From JASEFH01 sp034679905 (GTDB taxonomy: Archaea > Halobacteriota > Methanomicrobia > Methanomicrobiales > JACTUA01): a DNA stretch of 17,251 nt. Below are positions 6,998-14,187 of this stretch, piece after piece. Made by a program: the position numbers and the translations under genes. The notes beneath the pieces are model-generated. The model made no database searches. It worked only from the letters and a program-made list of their open reading frames with translations, and had not been told where the DNA came from. The stretch is taken from NCBI GenBank assembly GCA_034679905.1, contig JAXDAH010000140.1, positions 1 to 17,251 of the forward strand, read 5' to 3'. The first letter of the stretch is position 1. Every line of letters begins with the position of its first letter.

Positions 6998-8446
6998 TTA
7001 CCGCGCCACGGTGGTCTCGAAACCCCGGAACAGGCCCACGATCAGCACGATGACCGGCAGGATCTCGAGCCTCCCGATCCACATCAGCAGGATGAAGATC
7101 CACTTGTTCACCGCAGGGCTGGCCGGGGTCATGAATCCGACGGAGAGGCCCACGTTGCTCATCGCAGAGGCGAGCTCGAAGAGCACCTCGTAGGGTGTGT
7201 ACGGCGTCGCGTAGAGGTGGAGCACCAGCATGAGGGAGAGGAAGAGTGTCAGCGCCCAGAGCACCACGATCAGCATGTTCTTCGAGATCTCGAGTTCCGA
7301 TACCTCTTTTGGCAGGATCCGCCCCTCGTAGCGGAAGGGGACGATCACCCTTCTCCCCACGAAGAACCGCTTGAACCACCAGACGAGGGATTCGTAGGCG
7401 AGGACCAGGCGGTTCACCTTGATCCCGCCGGCCGTGCTGCCCGCCGCGCCGCCGATGAACATCAGCATGATGATCAGGATGAGGGGGGCTGCCGCCCAGA
7501 GGGTGAGATCCGTGTTCTGGAGGCCGGTGCAGGTGATGCCGGAGACGGCGGTGAAGATCCCCTCCCGCACCGCCTGCAGGAGCGTGTAGCCGTCCGTCAG
7601 GTAGAGATCGAGAGATACGATGCCCGAGGCTACGAATGCCAGGGAGAGGAAGAGGAGCACCACCGCATCCCTGAAGATCCAGAACTGCCGCTTGGCGTAG
7701 ATGAGATAATAGATCTTGAAGGGGAGCGCCCCGGCGATCATCACCAGCACGAGCACGCCTTCCAGGGCGGGGTTGTCGTAGAACAGGATTCCCTGGTCGT
7801 GGATGGGGAACCCGCCGGTCGAGAGCGTGACCATGACCAGGTTCGTGGCATCCCAGAGGGGCACGCCTGTCAGCAGGACGAGCCCGATGAAGATGAGGGT
7901 GAGGGCTGCATAGATGCCCCAGAGCCGCCTCCCCGTGGAGACCGCACTGGGCATGAACGCCTCGGGCCGCCCCTCCGAGCGGAAGAGCCGGGACCTGGCG
8001 AGTCCGGAGGCGGTCTGCATCGTGACGGTGAACGCGATCACGCCGATGCCCCCCATCCACTGCATGAAGGAGCGCCAGAAGATCAGGGTGCGGGGGGCGG
8101 TGTCGAGGGAGGTCATCATGGTGAAGCCGGTGGTGGTCCAGCCGGACATCGCCTCGAACATGCTGTCGGTGAAGGACATCCCGAGCCCCAGGATGAACGG
8201 TACGGCCCCGACCACGGCGATGGCGAACCAGGCGAGTGCCGCGGTCGCCAGGGCGATGGAGAGGTGGGGGGCGTGGTCCCCCCGCGGAATACGCGTTAAG
8301 AAGTAGCCGAGGAGCACGAAGGCAAACGGTGTCGATGCCATGGGGAGGATCATGCTCCACTCCCGGTAGATCACGAGCACGACGAAGGGTGTGAACGCGG
8401 CAAGCCCGACGAGCTCGAAGATGCTGCCGATATCGTTGGCGATCAT
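6998..8446 (-). CDS. trkH: TrkH/KtrB-family potassium uptake membrane subunit
   Basis: This is the ion-conducting membrane protein of a Trk/Ktr potassium uptake system. With the start at 8446 it has 482 residues, the usual length, and is almost all hydrophobic helices. The four pore loops of the superfamily are visible: SGWTTTGFT (101-109), STGGFP (209-214), GITCTGLQ (303-310) and MSNVGLSVG (429-437). GAAGSTAGGIKVNR (333-346), typical of TrkH, follows the third pore. The ATG at 8446 was chosen because GGGAG lies 9 bases upstream. An in-frame ATG at 8470 (8 more residues) is the alternative and would fit a leaderless transcript. The open frame reaches 8695, but that part reads like non-coding sequence. 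The RCK partner is the convergent trkA. Confidence 0.94.
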   Translation of the reverse strand: MIANDIGSIFELVGLAAFTPFVVLVIYREWSMILPMASTPFAFVLLGYFLTRIPRGDHAPHLSIALATAALAWFAIAVVGAVPFILGLGMSFTDSMFEAMSGWTTTGFTMMTSLDTAPRTLIFWRSFMQWMGGIGVIAFTVTMQTASGLARSRLFRSEGRPEAFMPSAVSTGRRLWGIYAALTLIFIGLVLLTGVPLWDATNLVMVTLSTGGFPIHDQGILFYDNPALEGVLVLVMIAGALPFKIYYLIYAKRQFWIFRDAVVLLFLSLAFVASGIVSLDLYLTDGYTLLQAVREGIFTAVSGITCTGLQNTDLTLWAAAPLILIIMLMFIGGAAGSTAGGIKVNRLVLAYESLVWWFKRFFVGRRVIVPFRYEGRILPKEVSELEISKNMLIVVLWALTLFLSLMLVLHLYATPYTPYEVLFELASAMSNVGLSVGFMTPASPAVNKWIFILLMWIGRLEILPVIVLIVGLFRGFETTVAR

Positions 8447-8490
8447 CCCGACGTGCTCCCGCCACGGCATGCTCCAAGAGGAGGGGAGGA

Positions 8491-8508
8491 GATTAATTAG
8501 CCTTTCGC
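8491..8508 (-). promoter_or_regulatory. Putative trkH promoter (BRE + TATA)
   Basis: On the minus strand CGAAAGG is followed at once by CTAATTAATC, a good archaeal BRE/TATA pair in GC-rich surroundings. With the core centred near 8495, transcription should begin near 8469. That gives either a leaderless mRNA for an ATG at 8470 or a leader of about 23 bases carrying GGGAG for the ATG at 8446. Confidence 0.5.
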
Positions 8509-8588
8509 AGGACGGATGCGCATTCTCGAAAACTATCGAATCCCGCTCGCGAATTCGGGTGTGAAGGCCTACGCATCTGGCGGGGCAC

Positions 8589-8611
8589 GGGATCGTGGAC
8601 ACCCCGATCCC
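8589..8611. repeat. 7-bp inverted repeat
   Basis: GGGATCG (8589-8595) pairs with CGATCCC (8605-8611) across a 9-base loop. It is about 120 bases upstream of the proposed trkH transcription start. The role is unknown. Confidence 0.4.
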
Positions 8612-8635
8612 CTCTGGGTAGAGTAGGCCTGAAGG

Positions 8636-8658
8636 TTCCAGAGCGAGCGGGCCTGGAA
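8636..8658. repeat. 6-bp inverted repeat
   Basis: TTCCAG (8636-8641) pairs with CTGGAA (8653-8658) across an 11-base loop, 24 bases after the repeat at 8589-8611. The two together suggest tandem hairpins. Confidence 0.3.
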
Positions 8659-8799
8659 TAGGTTCAACGCATCGAGGTTGCCGAGACAGGCGCATACAAG
8701 GTCCGGGCTAGAGTACTGCGGAAGAGTATCGGGAATCGTACCGGTCAGTCTCCAGGGGTATCGAGGGGGGAGGAGGCATGGTATACTATTCGAACGGAT

Positions 8800-8835
8800 C
8801 CACCTCCCCTGGAGGGCATCGCAATGGCGAGGTGG
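8800..8835. repeat. Nested inverted repeat
   Basis: The outer arms CCACCTC (8800-8806) and GAGGTGG (8829-8835) are perfect complements. An alternative inner hairpin is CCTCC (8803-8807), loop CCT, GGAGG (8811-8815). The two folds share bases and are mutually exclusive. A TATA-like GGTATACTATT lies just before, near 8780-8790. Confidence 0.35.
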
Positions 8836-9068
8836 GGTATGGAACAGCCCGCGTGGATCGCGCGTCACGGCATGCTGAACGGCTAGCATGATTCGGCGCT
8901 CGATACCGATGGCTTTCCACGCACGGGATCGCTCTCTGCATACCTTCCCACCTCATGCAGGAGTAAAGTCCGGAAAAGCCCAGAATCGACTCATCGGAGA
9001 GGCTGACCGTTACAATTCAAGCTCGAATTCCAGAGTATCTGATCCCCCGGCTGGCCGAACCTACGGTC

Positions 9069-9152
9069 CTATCGCAGCGGTGGGGGAGGGGGTTCTAGAA
9101 GGGGGAGGGGGCGCACCTCCTCCCCCCGTCCCCCACCCCGCTGCTACGATAG
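9069..9152. repeat. Large imperfect palindrome with G-tract pair
   Basis: The left arm begins CTATCG (9069-9074), CAGCGG, then TGGGGGAGGGGG. The right arm, read on the other strand from 9152, begins CTATCG, TAG, CAGCGGGG, TGGGGGAC and more G. The arms match with only small insertions, so about 22 bases on each side can pair. Inside the element the 11-base unit GGGGGAGGGGG occurs twice (9082-9092 and 9101-9111), separated by the palindrome TTCTAGAA. The four G-runs of five also satisfy a G-quadruplex pattern. It lies about 80 bases beyond the last gene of the cdh operon and may end or stabilise that transcript, or be a dispersed palindromic element. Confidence 0.55.
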
Positions 9153-9167
9153 CCTCGAAGGGAGGCT
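9151..9167 (-). terminator. Small hairpin downstream of the cdh operon
   Basis: AGCCTC (9151-9156) and GAGGCT (9162-9167) form a 6-bp stem with a 5-base loop, 67 bases past the last stop codon of the operon. It abuts the large palindrome. There is no T-run on the transcribed strand, so termination here is only suggested by position. Confidence 0.25.
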
Positions 9168-9233
9168 CAAAGGAGGGATATCGCGGCATTAAGAACTGAT
9201 GTGCGAAATGCCGTCCGCGGTGCGGATGAGCCT

Positions 9234-9995
9234 TCAATAGCCGGCTTTTGCGAGAATCTCCACCACGGCGCGGTATGCCGGCGACTCTTCCGGAACCTCG
9301 AAGAGGGATCGTCCCGAGAGCACGTAGTCCGAGAGCAGGGGGTCGTAGGGGATCTTTCCGAGATAGGCACCGGGGAAGTCCCGGCGCAGGCGCTCCTCCT
9401 CGGACTCCGGGAAGAGGAACGCCCCCACCAGGTAGAAGTGGCGCGCCTCGATCCCCACCTCCCGCACGATCCGCTGCGCCCGCCGCACGTGCTCGAAGGA
9501 GCGGCTGGAGGGGCTCACGAGATCGAAGATGACATCCACGTCGGTGGAGATCTTGCGGTTCAGGTGCTCGAGGCCGGCCGGCGAGTCGATGAGCACGAAG
9601 CGGTAACTCTTTGCGATCGTAGAGAGCGCTCCTTTCAGAGCGGCGTCCGGCAGGCAGTAGCATCCCTCGACCCACTTGGTGCCGACCGCCAGCAGGTCGC
9701 AGAGGTCACCCTCGTACAGCCCCTCCTCCCAGATCCGCGTCTCGATCCGCTCCGTCGGGGCGCGGCCGGTCGTGGTCCCCCCCCGCTCCAGGAATGTCTC
9801 CGTCGTCAGGTCCGCGATCGTCCGCACCCCCTCGCTCTCGAGGTCGATTCCCACCATCTCGGCGAGGTTCTGGTCCGGATCGGCATCGATGAGAAGCAGG
9901 GGCGTCTCCCCCTTCTCGATGAAGTACCTGGCCATGAGGGCGACAAAGGACGTCTTCCCCGTCCCCCCCCGACCCATCGTCACGATCATCTGCAT
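9234..9995 (-). CDS. CooC/AcsF-like nickel-insertion ATPase, variant P-loop
   Basis: This 253-residue MinD-type P-loop ATPase belongs to the CooC group, which loads nickel into CO dehydrogenase or acetyl-CoA synthase. The P-loop GRGGTGKTS is at 8-16. The family's signature lysine, normally in GKGG, is replaced by Arg9. LLLIDADPDQN (33-43) contains the switch aspartates. C112-Y-C114 matches the CXC pair that binds Ni/Zn at the dimer interface in CooC1 of Carboxydothermus, with the same numbering. VLIDSPAGLEH (about 134-144) is the Walker B region. The ATG at 9995 lies 3 bases after the stop of the preceding cooC-like gene. As last gene of the cdh operon it probably metallates CdhA or CdhC, but the sequence does not show which. 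Confidence 0.85.
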   Translation of the reverse strand: MQMIVTMGRGGTGKTSFVALMARYFIEKGETPLLLIDADPDQNLAEMVGIDLESEGVRTIADLTTETFLERGGTTTGRAPTERIETRIWEEGLYEGDLCDLLAVGTKWVEGCYCLPDAALKGALSTIAKSYRFVLIDSPAGLEHLNRKISTDVDVIFDLVSPSSRSFEHVRRAQRIVREVGIEARHFYLVGAFLFPESEEERLRRDFPGAYLGKIPYDPLLSDYVLSGRSLFEVPEESPAYRAVVEILAKAGY

Positions 9996-9998
9996 GGC

Positions 9999-10778
9999 TC
10001 ACGCCTCCGGCATGCCTCTCAGACGGTCCAGGATGCGCTCCAGCGAGCGGATCGCCGGGCTGTCCGCATTCTGGAAGATGGTTCTTCCCAGGATTCCGGC
10101 CTCCCGCACCGTGCGGTCGAAGGGCACCTCTCCGATGCACTCCAGCCCGCAGTCGCTCGCGTATTGCCGGACCATGCGGGCCTGGTCGCCCTCGATCATG
10201 TTCGCGACGATGACCGTCCGGTGGATCCCGGCCTCGGCGGAGAGCCGGGCAATCCTGCCCGCGGCATGCAGCGACCGCACGTTCGCGTCCGTAACCACGA
10301 GCATCACGTCCACGCGGTCCGCCGTCCCCCTGCCGAGATGCTCCACGCCGGCCTCCATGTCCAGGATCACCGTCTCGTTCCGCTGGACGGCAACGTGGCG
10401 GAGAAGGGCCCGCAGCACGGCATTCGCCGCACAGGTGCAGCCCGATCCCATAGAGGCGACCGTGCCCATGACGAGCAGGTTCACACCCGAGGGGGTGCGC
10501 ACCGCGTAGCGCTCGACGATATCCTCGACGCGGAACGCGAGGTTGTACACCCCGGGATAGCCGGTCCCCGTCTTCAGGGCGATAAGATCCTGGTTCTCCG
10601 ATATGGGCAGGATAGAGCCCGCCGCCTCGGGGGACAGCCCCAGGAAGAGTCCCAGGTTCGGCGAGCTGTCCGCATCGATCGCGAGCACGCGCTGTCCCTG
10701 CCGCGCAGACAGCCAGGCCAGCGTGCCGGCAATGAGCGTCTTCCCCACGCCCCCCTTGCCGGATACGGCTATCTTCAT
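9999..10778 (-). CDS. cooC: CooC-type nickel-insertion ATPase (canonical P-loop)
   Basis: This 259-residue MinD/CooC-family ATPase acts in maturation of the nickel clusters of CODH/ACS. It has a canonical deviant Walker A GKGGVGKT (7-14) with the signature Lys8, VLAIDADSSPNLGL (31-44), the metal-binding pair C114-T-C116 in the segment MGSGCTCAAN, and the Walker B-like VILDMEAGVEHLGRG. Many CooC proteins carry this same DMEAG-type segment. The start ATG at 10778 has a GGCGG-like purine stretch upstream. It is 60 bases after the RACo-type gene and 3 bases before the second cooC-like gene. The two proteins are clearly related but diverged, so this is an old duplication or two separate recruits. 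In Methanosarcina a single cooC lies between cdhC and cdhD; here the pair sits at the operon end. Confidence 0.9.
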   Translation of the reverse strand: MKIAVSGKGGVGKTLIAGTLAWLSARQGQRVLAIDADSSPNLGLFLGLSPEAAGSILPISENQDLIALKTGTGYPGVYNLAFRVEDIVERYAVRTPSGVNLLVMGTVASMGSGCTCAANAVLRALLRHVAVQRNETVILDMEAGVEHLGRGTADRVDVMLVVTDANVRSLHAAGRIARLSAEAGIHRTVIVANMIEGDQARMVRQYASDCGLECIGEVPFDRTVREAGILGRTIFQNADSPAIRSLERILDRLRGMPEA

Positions 10779-10838
10779 GGATCCGCCCTCTCTGCCGCAC
10801 CCACGGGGCTGTCATCCCACTTCAATCCTGCCCTCCCC

Positions 10839-12722
10839 CTATGCATGTATGTCCCGCTCCTCCCGATCCCCTGGAAAGAGGTCGCTCCGGCCCGGGACGA
10901 AGAGCGCGGCGGTATACTCGTCGACGAAGTCGGAGTCGACCAGGAGATCGATGTAGACCATGCTGCCCGCGATCGCCTGCGCCTCCTCCCGCTTCCGCAG
11001 GGAGAGCAGGGCCAGGTAGGCCCCTGAGAGGGAGCCGTTCCCGATCCCCTGCACCGTCGCGTTCGGGAACGGCGGGAGGATCCCGAAGGCGGTGGCGCTC
11101 CGCATGTCGGCGAACGCCCCGAAGGCGCCGGCGAGGTATACGTGGCGGATATCCGCGGGCGTCAGGCGGTACTTCTTCAGCAGGACGGCGACGGCGCCGC
11201 AGAGCGCCGCTTTCGAGTCCATGAAGTAGTCCATGTCCTGCTGGGTTATCGCGATATCCTGGCGTATGGCGGTCTTTTCACCCGGGACGAGGCAGTACTC
11301 CGGACCCTCGTGCCCCTGCCGGACACGGGGGTGCGAGCCGACGAGCTTCCCCTTGAAGTCCAGGATGCCGGCTTGAAACATGCCAGCCGCCGCGTCGATC
11401 AGGCCCGAACCGCAGATCCCTCTCGGCGGGACCGATCCGATCACCTCCACCGCCGCCACGCCCGTGTCGCGATCGACCGCGACGTGCTCGATCGCCCCCC
11501 GCATCGCCCGCATGCCGTCGCCGATGCCCGCACCCTCGAAAGCCGGGCCGGAGGCGCAGGAGACGGCAGCGAGCCACTCCTGGTTGCCGATCACGATCTC
11601 GCCGTTCGTTCCCAGGTCGATTAAGAGGGATACCTCCGGGCGTCTGTGCATCCCCGACACCAGCACATCCCCGACGGCATCGCCGCCGACGAACCGGCTC
11701 ACGTTCGGGAGGCAGTAGCAGTAGGCGCGGGGATGCACCTCGATGCCCAGGGATGCGGTCCTGCAGACGAACGGTCGGCGCGAAACGTCCGCGTCGACCA
11801 TCTCCAGGTAGCGGGGATCCCGCCCGACCAGCAGGTGGTTCATCACCGTGTTGCCGCCGACCGTCACCTCCAGGATCTCGGAGGGCGCTATTCCTGCCGC
11901 CGCCGCAGCGCCGTGCACCACCTGATTGACGCTCTCAAGGGCAGCCTGCTGCAGCAGCCGCACCCCGTCCGCCCTCCCCGAGAACCCGATGCGAGTGATC
12001 ACCTCCTCCCCGTAGGTGATCTGACGATTCAGCGTCGCCTGCCGCGCCAGCAGGGCTCCCGTAGTGAGATCGACGAGAGTTCCGACGACGGTCGTGGTGC
12101 CCAGGTCGAGGGCGATGCCGCAGGGGGGACCGGCTCCGTTCTCGGGGACGATATCCTGGATCTCGGGGTACCCCGGCGTCCGCGTCAGGATCGCCCGGGC
12201 CGGCGGTGGCGGGATCCGGTCCAGCAGTTCCTCCGGCATGCGGGGCCGCGTGCCCGTGTAGCCGACGAGGCGGATGGAGCGTCCCCCGGGGGCGAAGGGA
12301 TCCCCATCCGCCACCTGCAGCGGATACGCCTCGACGGGGGGATCGAGGTGATCGGTCTCGAGCCCTTCCGGCATCAGGATCTGGGGGGCCTCGATCCGGC
12401 TCTCGAGCGGCACGGTGACCTCCAGATCCCCGCTGACCGTCACCTCGCACGCCAGGCGGTATCCCGCCTCCACCTCGCGGGGGGTGAGGTGCCGCCTCCG
12501 CGCTGCGGACCGCTCCGTCCAGCCGCCTCCCTCCAGGATGACGCGGCACTTGCCGCACTCCCCTTTTCCCCCGCAGATGCTCTCGATCTGGACGCCCGCC
12601 CTGCGGATCGCCTCGAGCAGGCTGGTCCCGGGCGCGACCTCCACGGTGCGGTTGAGGGGGTGGACGTAGACCCGCGCCTTTCGCCCGCCCGCATCCCGCG
12701 ATCGGGGGGAGATACCGCTCAT
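10839..12722 (-). CDS. RACo-type reductive activator of corrinoid protein (2Fe-2S + ASKHA ATPase)
   Basis: This 627-residue protein probably reduces the inactive Co(II) state of the corrinoid iron-sulfur protein (CdhD/CdhE) to Co(I), driven by ATP. It has the bacterial RACo layout. An N-terminal 2Fe-2S ferredoxin domain has C50, C56, C59 and C92 (CX5CX2C plus a distal Cys). A linker follows, then an ASKHA/DUF4445 ATPase domain with GIALDLGTTTVVG (from about 201), LLIDLGTNGEIVIG (from about 363), GICGSGLIDAA (from about 434) and VYLAGAFGAF near the C-terminus. The methanogen activator RamA differs by having a C-terminal 4Fe-4S ferredoxin region, absent here. The ATG at 12722 was chosen because GGAGG lies 8 bases upstream; the open frame extends to 12833 inside cdhE. 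It follows cdhE by 29 bases, which supports CdhD/CdhE as the client. Confidence 0.9.
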   Translation of the reverse strand: MSGISPRSRDAGGRKARVYVHPLNRTVEVAPGTSLLEAIRRAGVQIESICGGKGECGKCRVILEGGGWTERSAARRRHLTPREVEAGYRLACEVTVSGDLEVTVPLESRIEAPQILMPEGLETDHLDPPVEAYPLQVADGDPFAPGGRSIRLVGYTGTRPRMPEELLDRIPPPPARAILTRTPGYPEIQDIVPENGAGPPCGIALDLGTTTVVGTLVDLTTGALLARQATLNRQITYGEEVITRIGFSGRADGVRLLQQAALESVNQVVHGAAAAAGIAPSEILEVTVGGNTVMNHLLVGRDPRYLEMVDADVSRRPFVCRTASLGIEVHPRAYCYCLPNVSRFVGGDAVGDVLVSGMHRRPEVSLLIDLGTNGEIVIGNQEWLAAVSCASGPAFEGAGIGDGMRAMRGAIEHVAVDRDTGVAAVEVIGSVPPRGICGSGLIDAAAGMFQAGILDFKGKLVGSHPRVRQGHEGPEYCLVPGEKTAIRQDIAITQQDMDYFMDSKAALCGAVAVLLKKYRLTPADIRHVYLAGAFGAFADMRSATAFGILPPFPNATVQGIGNGSLSGAYLALLSLRKREEAQAIAGSMVYIDLLVDSDFVDEYTAALFVPGRSDLFPGDREERDIHA

Positions 12723-12751
12723 CGTGCGCGCCTCCGCAGGGATCGCATCCC

Positions 12752-14176
12752 CTAATCGCCCCGCGGAGGCCAGTGCTCGCGGAGGAACGCGGCGAGGCCC
12801 GAGGAGTCCTTCGGGCCGACGAGGATTCGCCATCCGCTCGTCTCCTCCGTCTCTCCGCTCAGCCGTGCGGCAAGCCCGGGGAGGATCAGCCAGCGGTGCC
12901 CGACCAGCTCCTCGGCGTTGTACTCCCGGAGCGTCTCGGCCACCTTCTCGGCGGTCAGGTAGCGCCCGGCGACAGCGCTCTCCACGCTGATGCCGCCCGT
13001 ATCTACCACGATGAGGTGGCAGTCCAGGTGAGCGGCCTTGATGTCGGACTCGACCGTGAAGAAGGTGAGGGCATAGTTGGTGGTGATGAGCAGGGGGGAG
13101 TCTTTATCGGGACTGCCGAAGGTCCGCACCCCGGGCTCCACCGAGACCGGTTTGCGGGGATCGGTGTAGATATTGAACCGCCAGAGGAGCTGGGGCAGCA
13201 GCACCCAGCCCTCCAGGCTGTGCAGGATCAGCAGGTCGGCATAGCGGCTGATCTGCATCGCGGCGGTGTAGGCCTCTTTCCAGCGGATCGCATCGGGCGA
13301 GAGCTCGTCTCCGGCCCAGGCGGCGATGGGGGTCCCGAGCAGGGGAAATCCCAGGTAGTCGTCGTGGGCGAGGCATGCGGCCCGGCGGATGGTAGAGGCG
13401 TTCATGATGGTGCGGGCAAGCCCCGCATCGACGGAGGTGCCCGGATCCAGCACCAGGTCCTGGACGCCGCAGTCGAGGAGCGTGTGGGCGAGGGAGCGGA
13501 GCAGCGGGATGTCGCCGGGCGCCGAGACGACGAGCGGACAGCGATACTGCAGCGCGAGATCCGCCATCGCCTCCCAGTTCGCAGCGGTCGCCGCGTACAG
13601 GAGCGGACGGCTCTCCGGGGCGCGGGCAATTCCCGCCTGCATCACCCCGGGATCGAGCGTGCAGAGGATCAGGGGATAGCCCGACGCCGCCGCCCGCTCC
13701 ACGGTCCGCGCGAAGGCGTCCGGGTCCCCCGTGGTCGAGCGGATCGCGATCGCGTCGAGCTGGAGCGTCCGCCCGATGTAGGAATAGGAGAATCCGCCGA
13801 TCTCGTTCACACGCCGCTCGAGTTCCTCCTCCGTCATGCCGTCGGTGACATCGATCGCAATGACGGTCGGATTGTGATAGGTGAAGTCATGGCGGTACAG
13901 AACGTGCTTCCCGCCCACGGTGACGGCACGGTCGCCCGTCCCGAAGCTGACCGCCTTCACCGGCGGGGCCAGGAGTTCCGAGAGGTCGGCGTAGAGGTGC
14001 GCGTGCTCCGGGCGGAGGAGCGGGGTGCAGTCCTCGAGGACGTACTCGCCGTTGATGAGCCGCGTGGCAAACGCCATGCAGTTCGCCTCCCCGCACTCCT
14101 GACAGTTCGTTCTCGGGAGGATCTTGTAGACGTCGATCGGGCTGATCTCTTTGATGCTCTTCTTTCCAGCTTCCAT
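12752..14176 (-). CDS. cdhE: CODH/ACS gamma subunit, corrinoid iron-sulfur protein large subunit
   Basis: With CdhD this forms the corrinoid iron-sulfur protein that carries the methyl group between tetrahydromethanopterin (sarcinapterin) and the A-cluster. The 474 residues begin with a 4Fe-4S domain: C25, C28, C33 and C50, in the CX2CX4CX16C spacing used to reduce the cobalt centre. A TIM-barrel domain follows, with VIAIDVTDGMTEEEL and an IRSTTGDPDAFA segment. The C-terminal cobamide-binding domain has GGISVESAVAGRYLTAEKV and GWRILVGPKDSSGL, as in family members. The start ATG at 14176 has GGAGG 4 bases upstream and follows the cdhD stop by 11 bases. The length is normal and all four cluster cysteines are present. 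Confidence 0.95.
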   Translation of the reverse strand: MEAGKKSIKEISPIDVYKILPRTNCQECGEANCMAFATRLINGEYVLEDCTPLLRPEHAHLYADLSELLAPPVKAVSFGTGDRAVTVGGKHVLYRHDFTYHNPTVIAIDVTDGMTEEELERRVNEIGGFSYSYIGRTLQLDAIAIRSTTGDPDAFARTVERAAASGYPLILCTLDPGVMQAGIARAPESRPLLYAATAANWEAMADLALQYRCPLVVSAPGDIPLLRSLAHTLLDCGVQDLVLDPGTSVDAGLARTIMNASTIRRAACLAHDDYLGFPLLGTPIAAWAGDELSPDAIRWKEAYTAAMQISRYADLLILHSLEGWVLLPQLLWRFNIYTDPRKPVSVEPGVRTFGSPDKDSPLLITTNYALTFFTVESDIKAAHLDCHLIVVDTGGISVESAVAGRYLTAEKVAETLREYNAEELVGHRWLILPGLAARLSGETEETSGWRILVGPKDSSGLAAFLREHWPPRGD

Positions 14177-14187
14177 GGTTCCTCCGT

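Larger units (their letters stand above)
8447..9233. other. Intergenic region of about 790 bases, hairpin-rich, no convincing gene
   Basis: The stretch lies between the trkH start and the end of the cdh operon, upstream of one and downstream of the other. Open frames such as 8888-9199 on plus show no recognisable domain, and part of that one is the G/C-tract element translated. Visible items are the trkH promoter (8491-8508), inverted repeats at 8589-8611, 8636-8658 and 8800-8835, a TATA-like GGTATACTATT near 8780-8790, the large palindrome at 9069-9152 and a small hairpin at 9151-9167. A structured non-coding RNA is possible but not shown. Confidence 0.5.

Noticed and set aside
8447..8695. 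Longer N-terminus for TrkH
   Set aside because: The added residues are not hydrophobic or conserved-looking and would span the BRE/TATA element. Only the ATG at 8470 is a serious alternative.
8888..9199. Plus-strand frame of 103 codons
   Set aside because: Its second half is the G/C-tract palindrome read as Gly/Pro repeats, and no domain or start signal is visible.
10839..12722. Assignment as RamA-type methyltransferase activator
   Set aside because: RamA has C-terminal 4Fe-4S motifs. Here the iron-sulfur cysteines are N-terminal in a 2Fe-2S pattern, and the neighbours are cdh genes.
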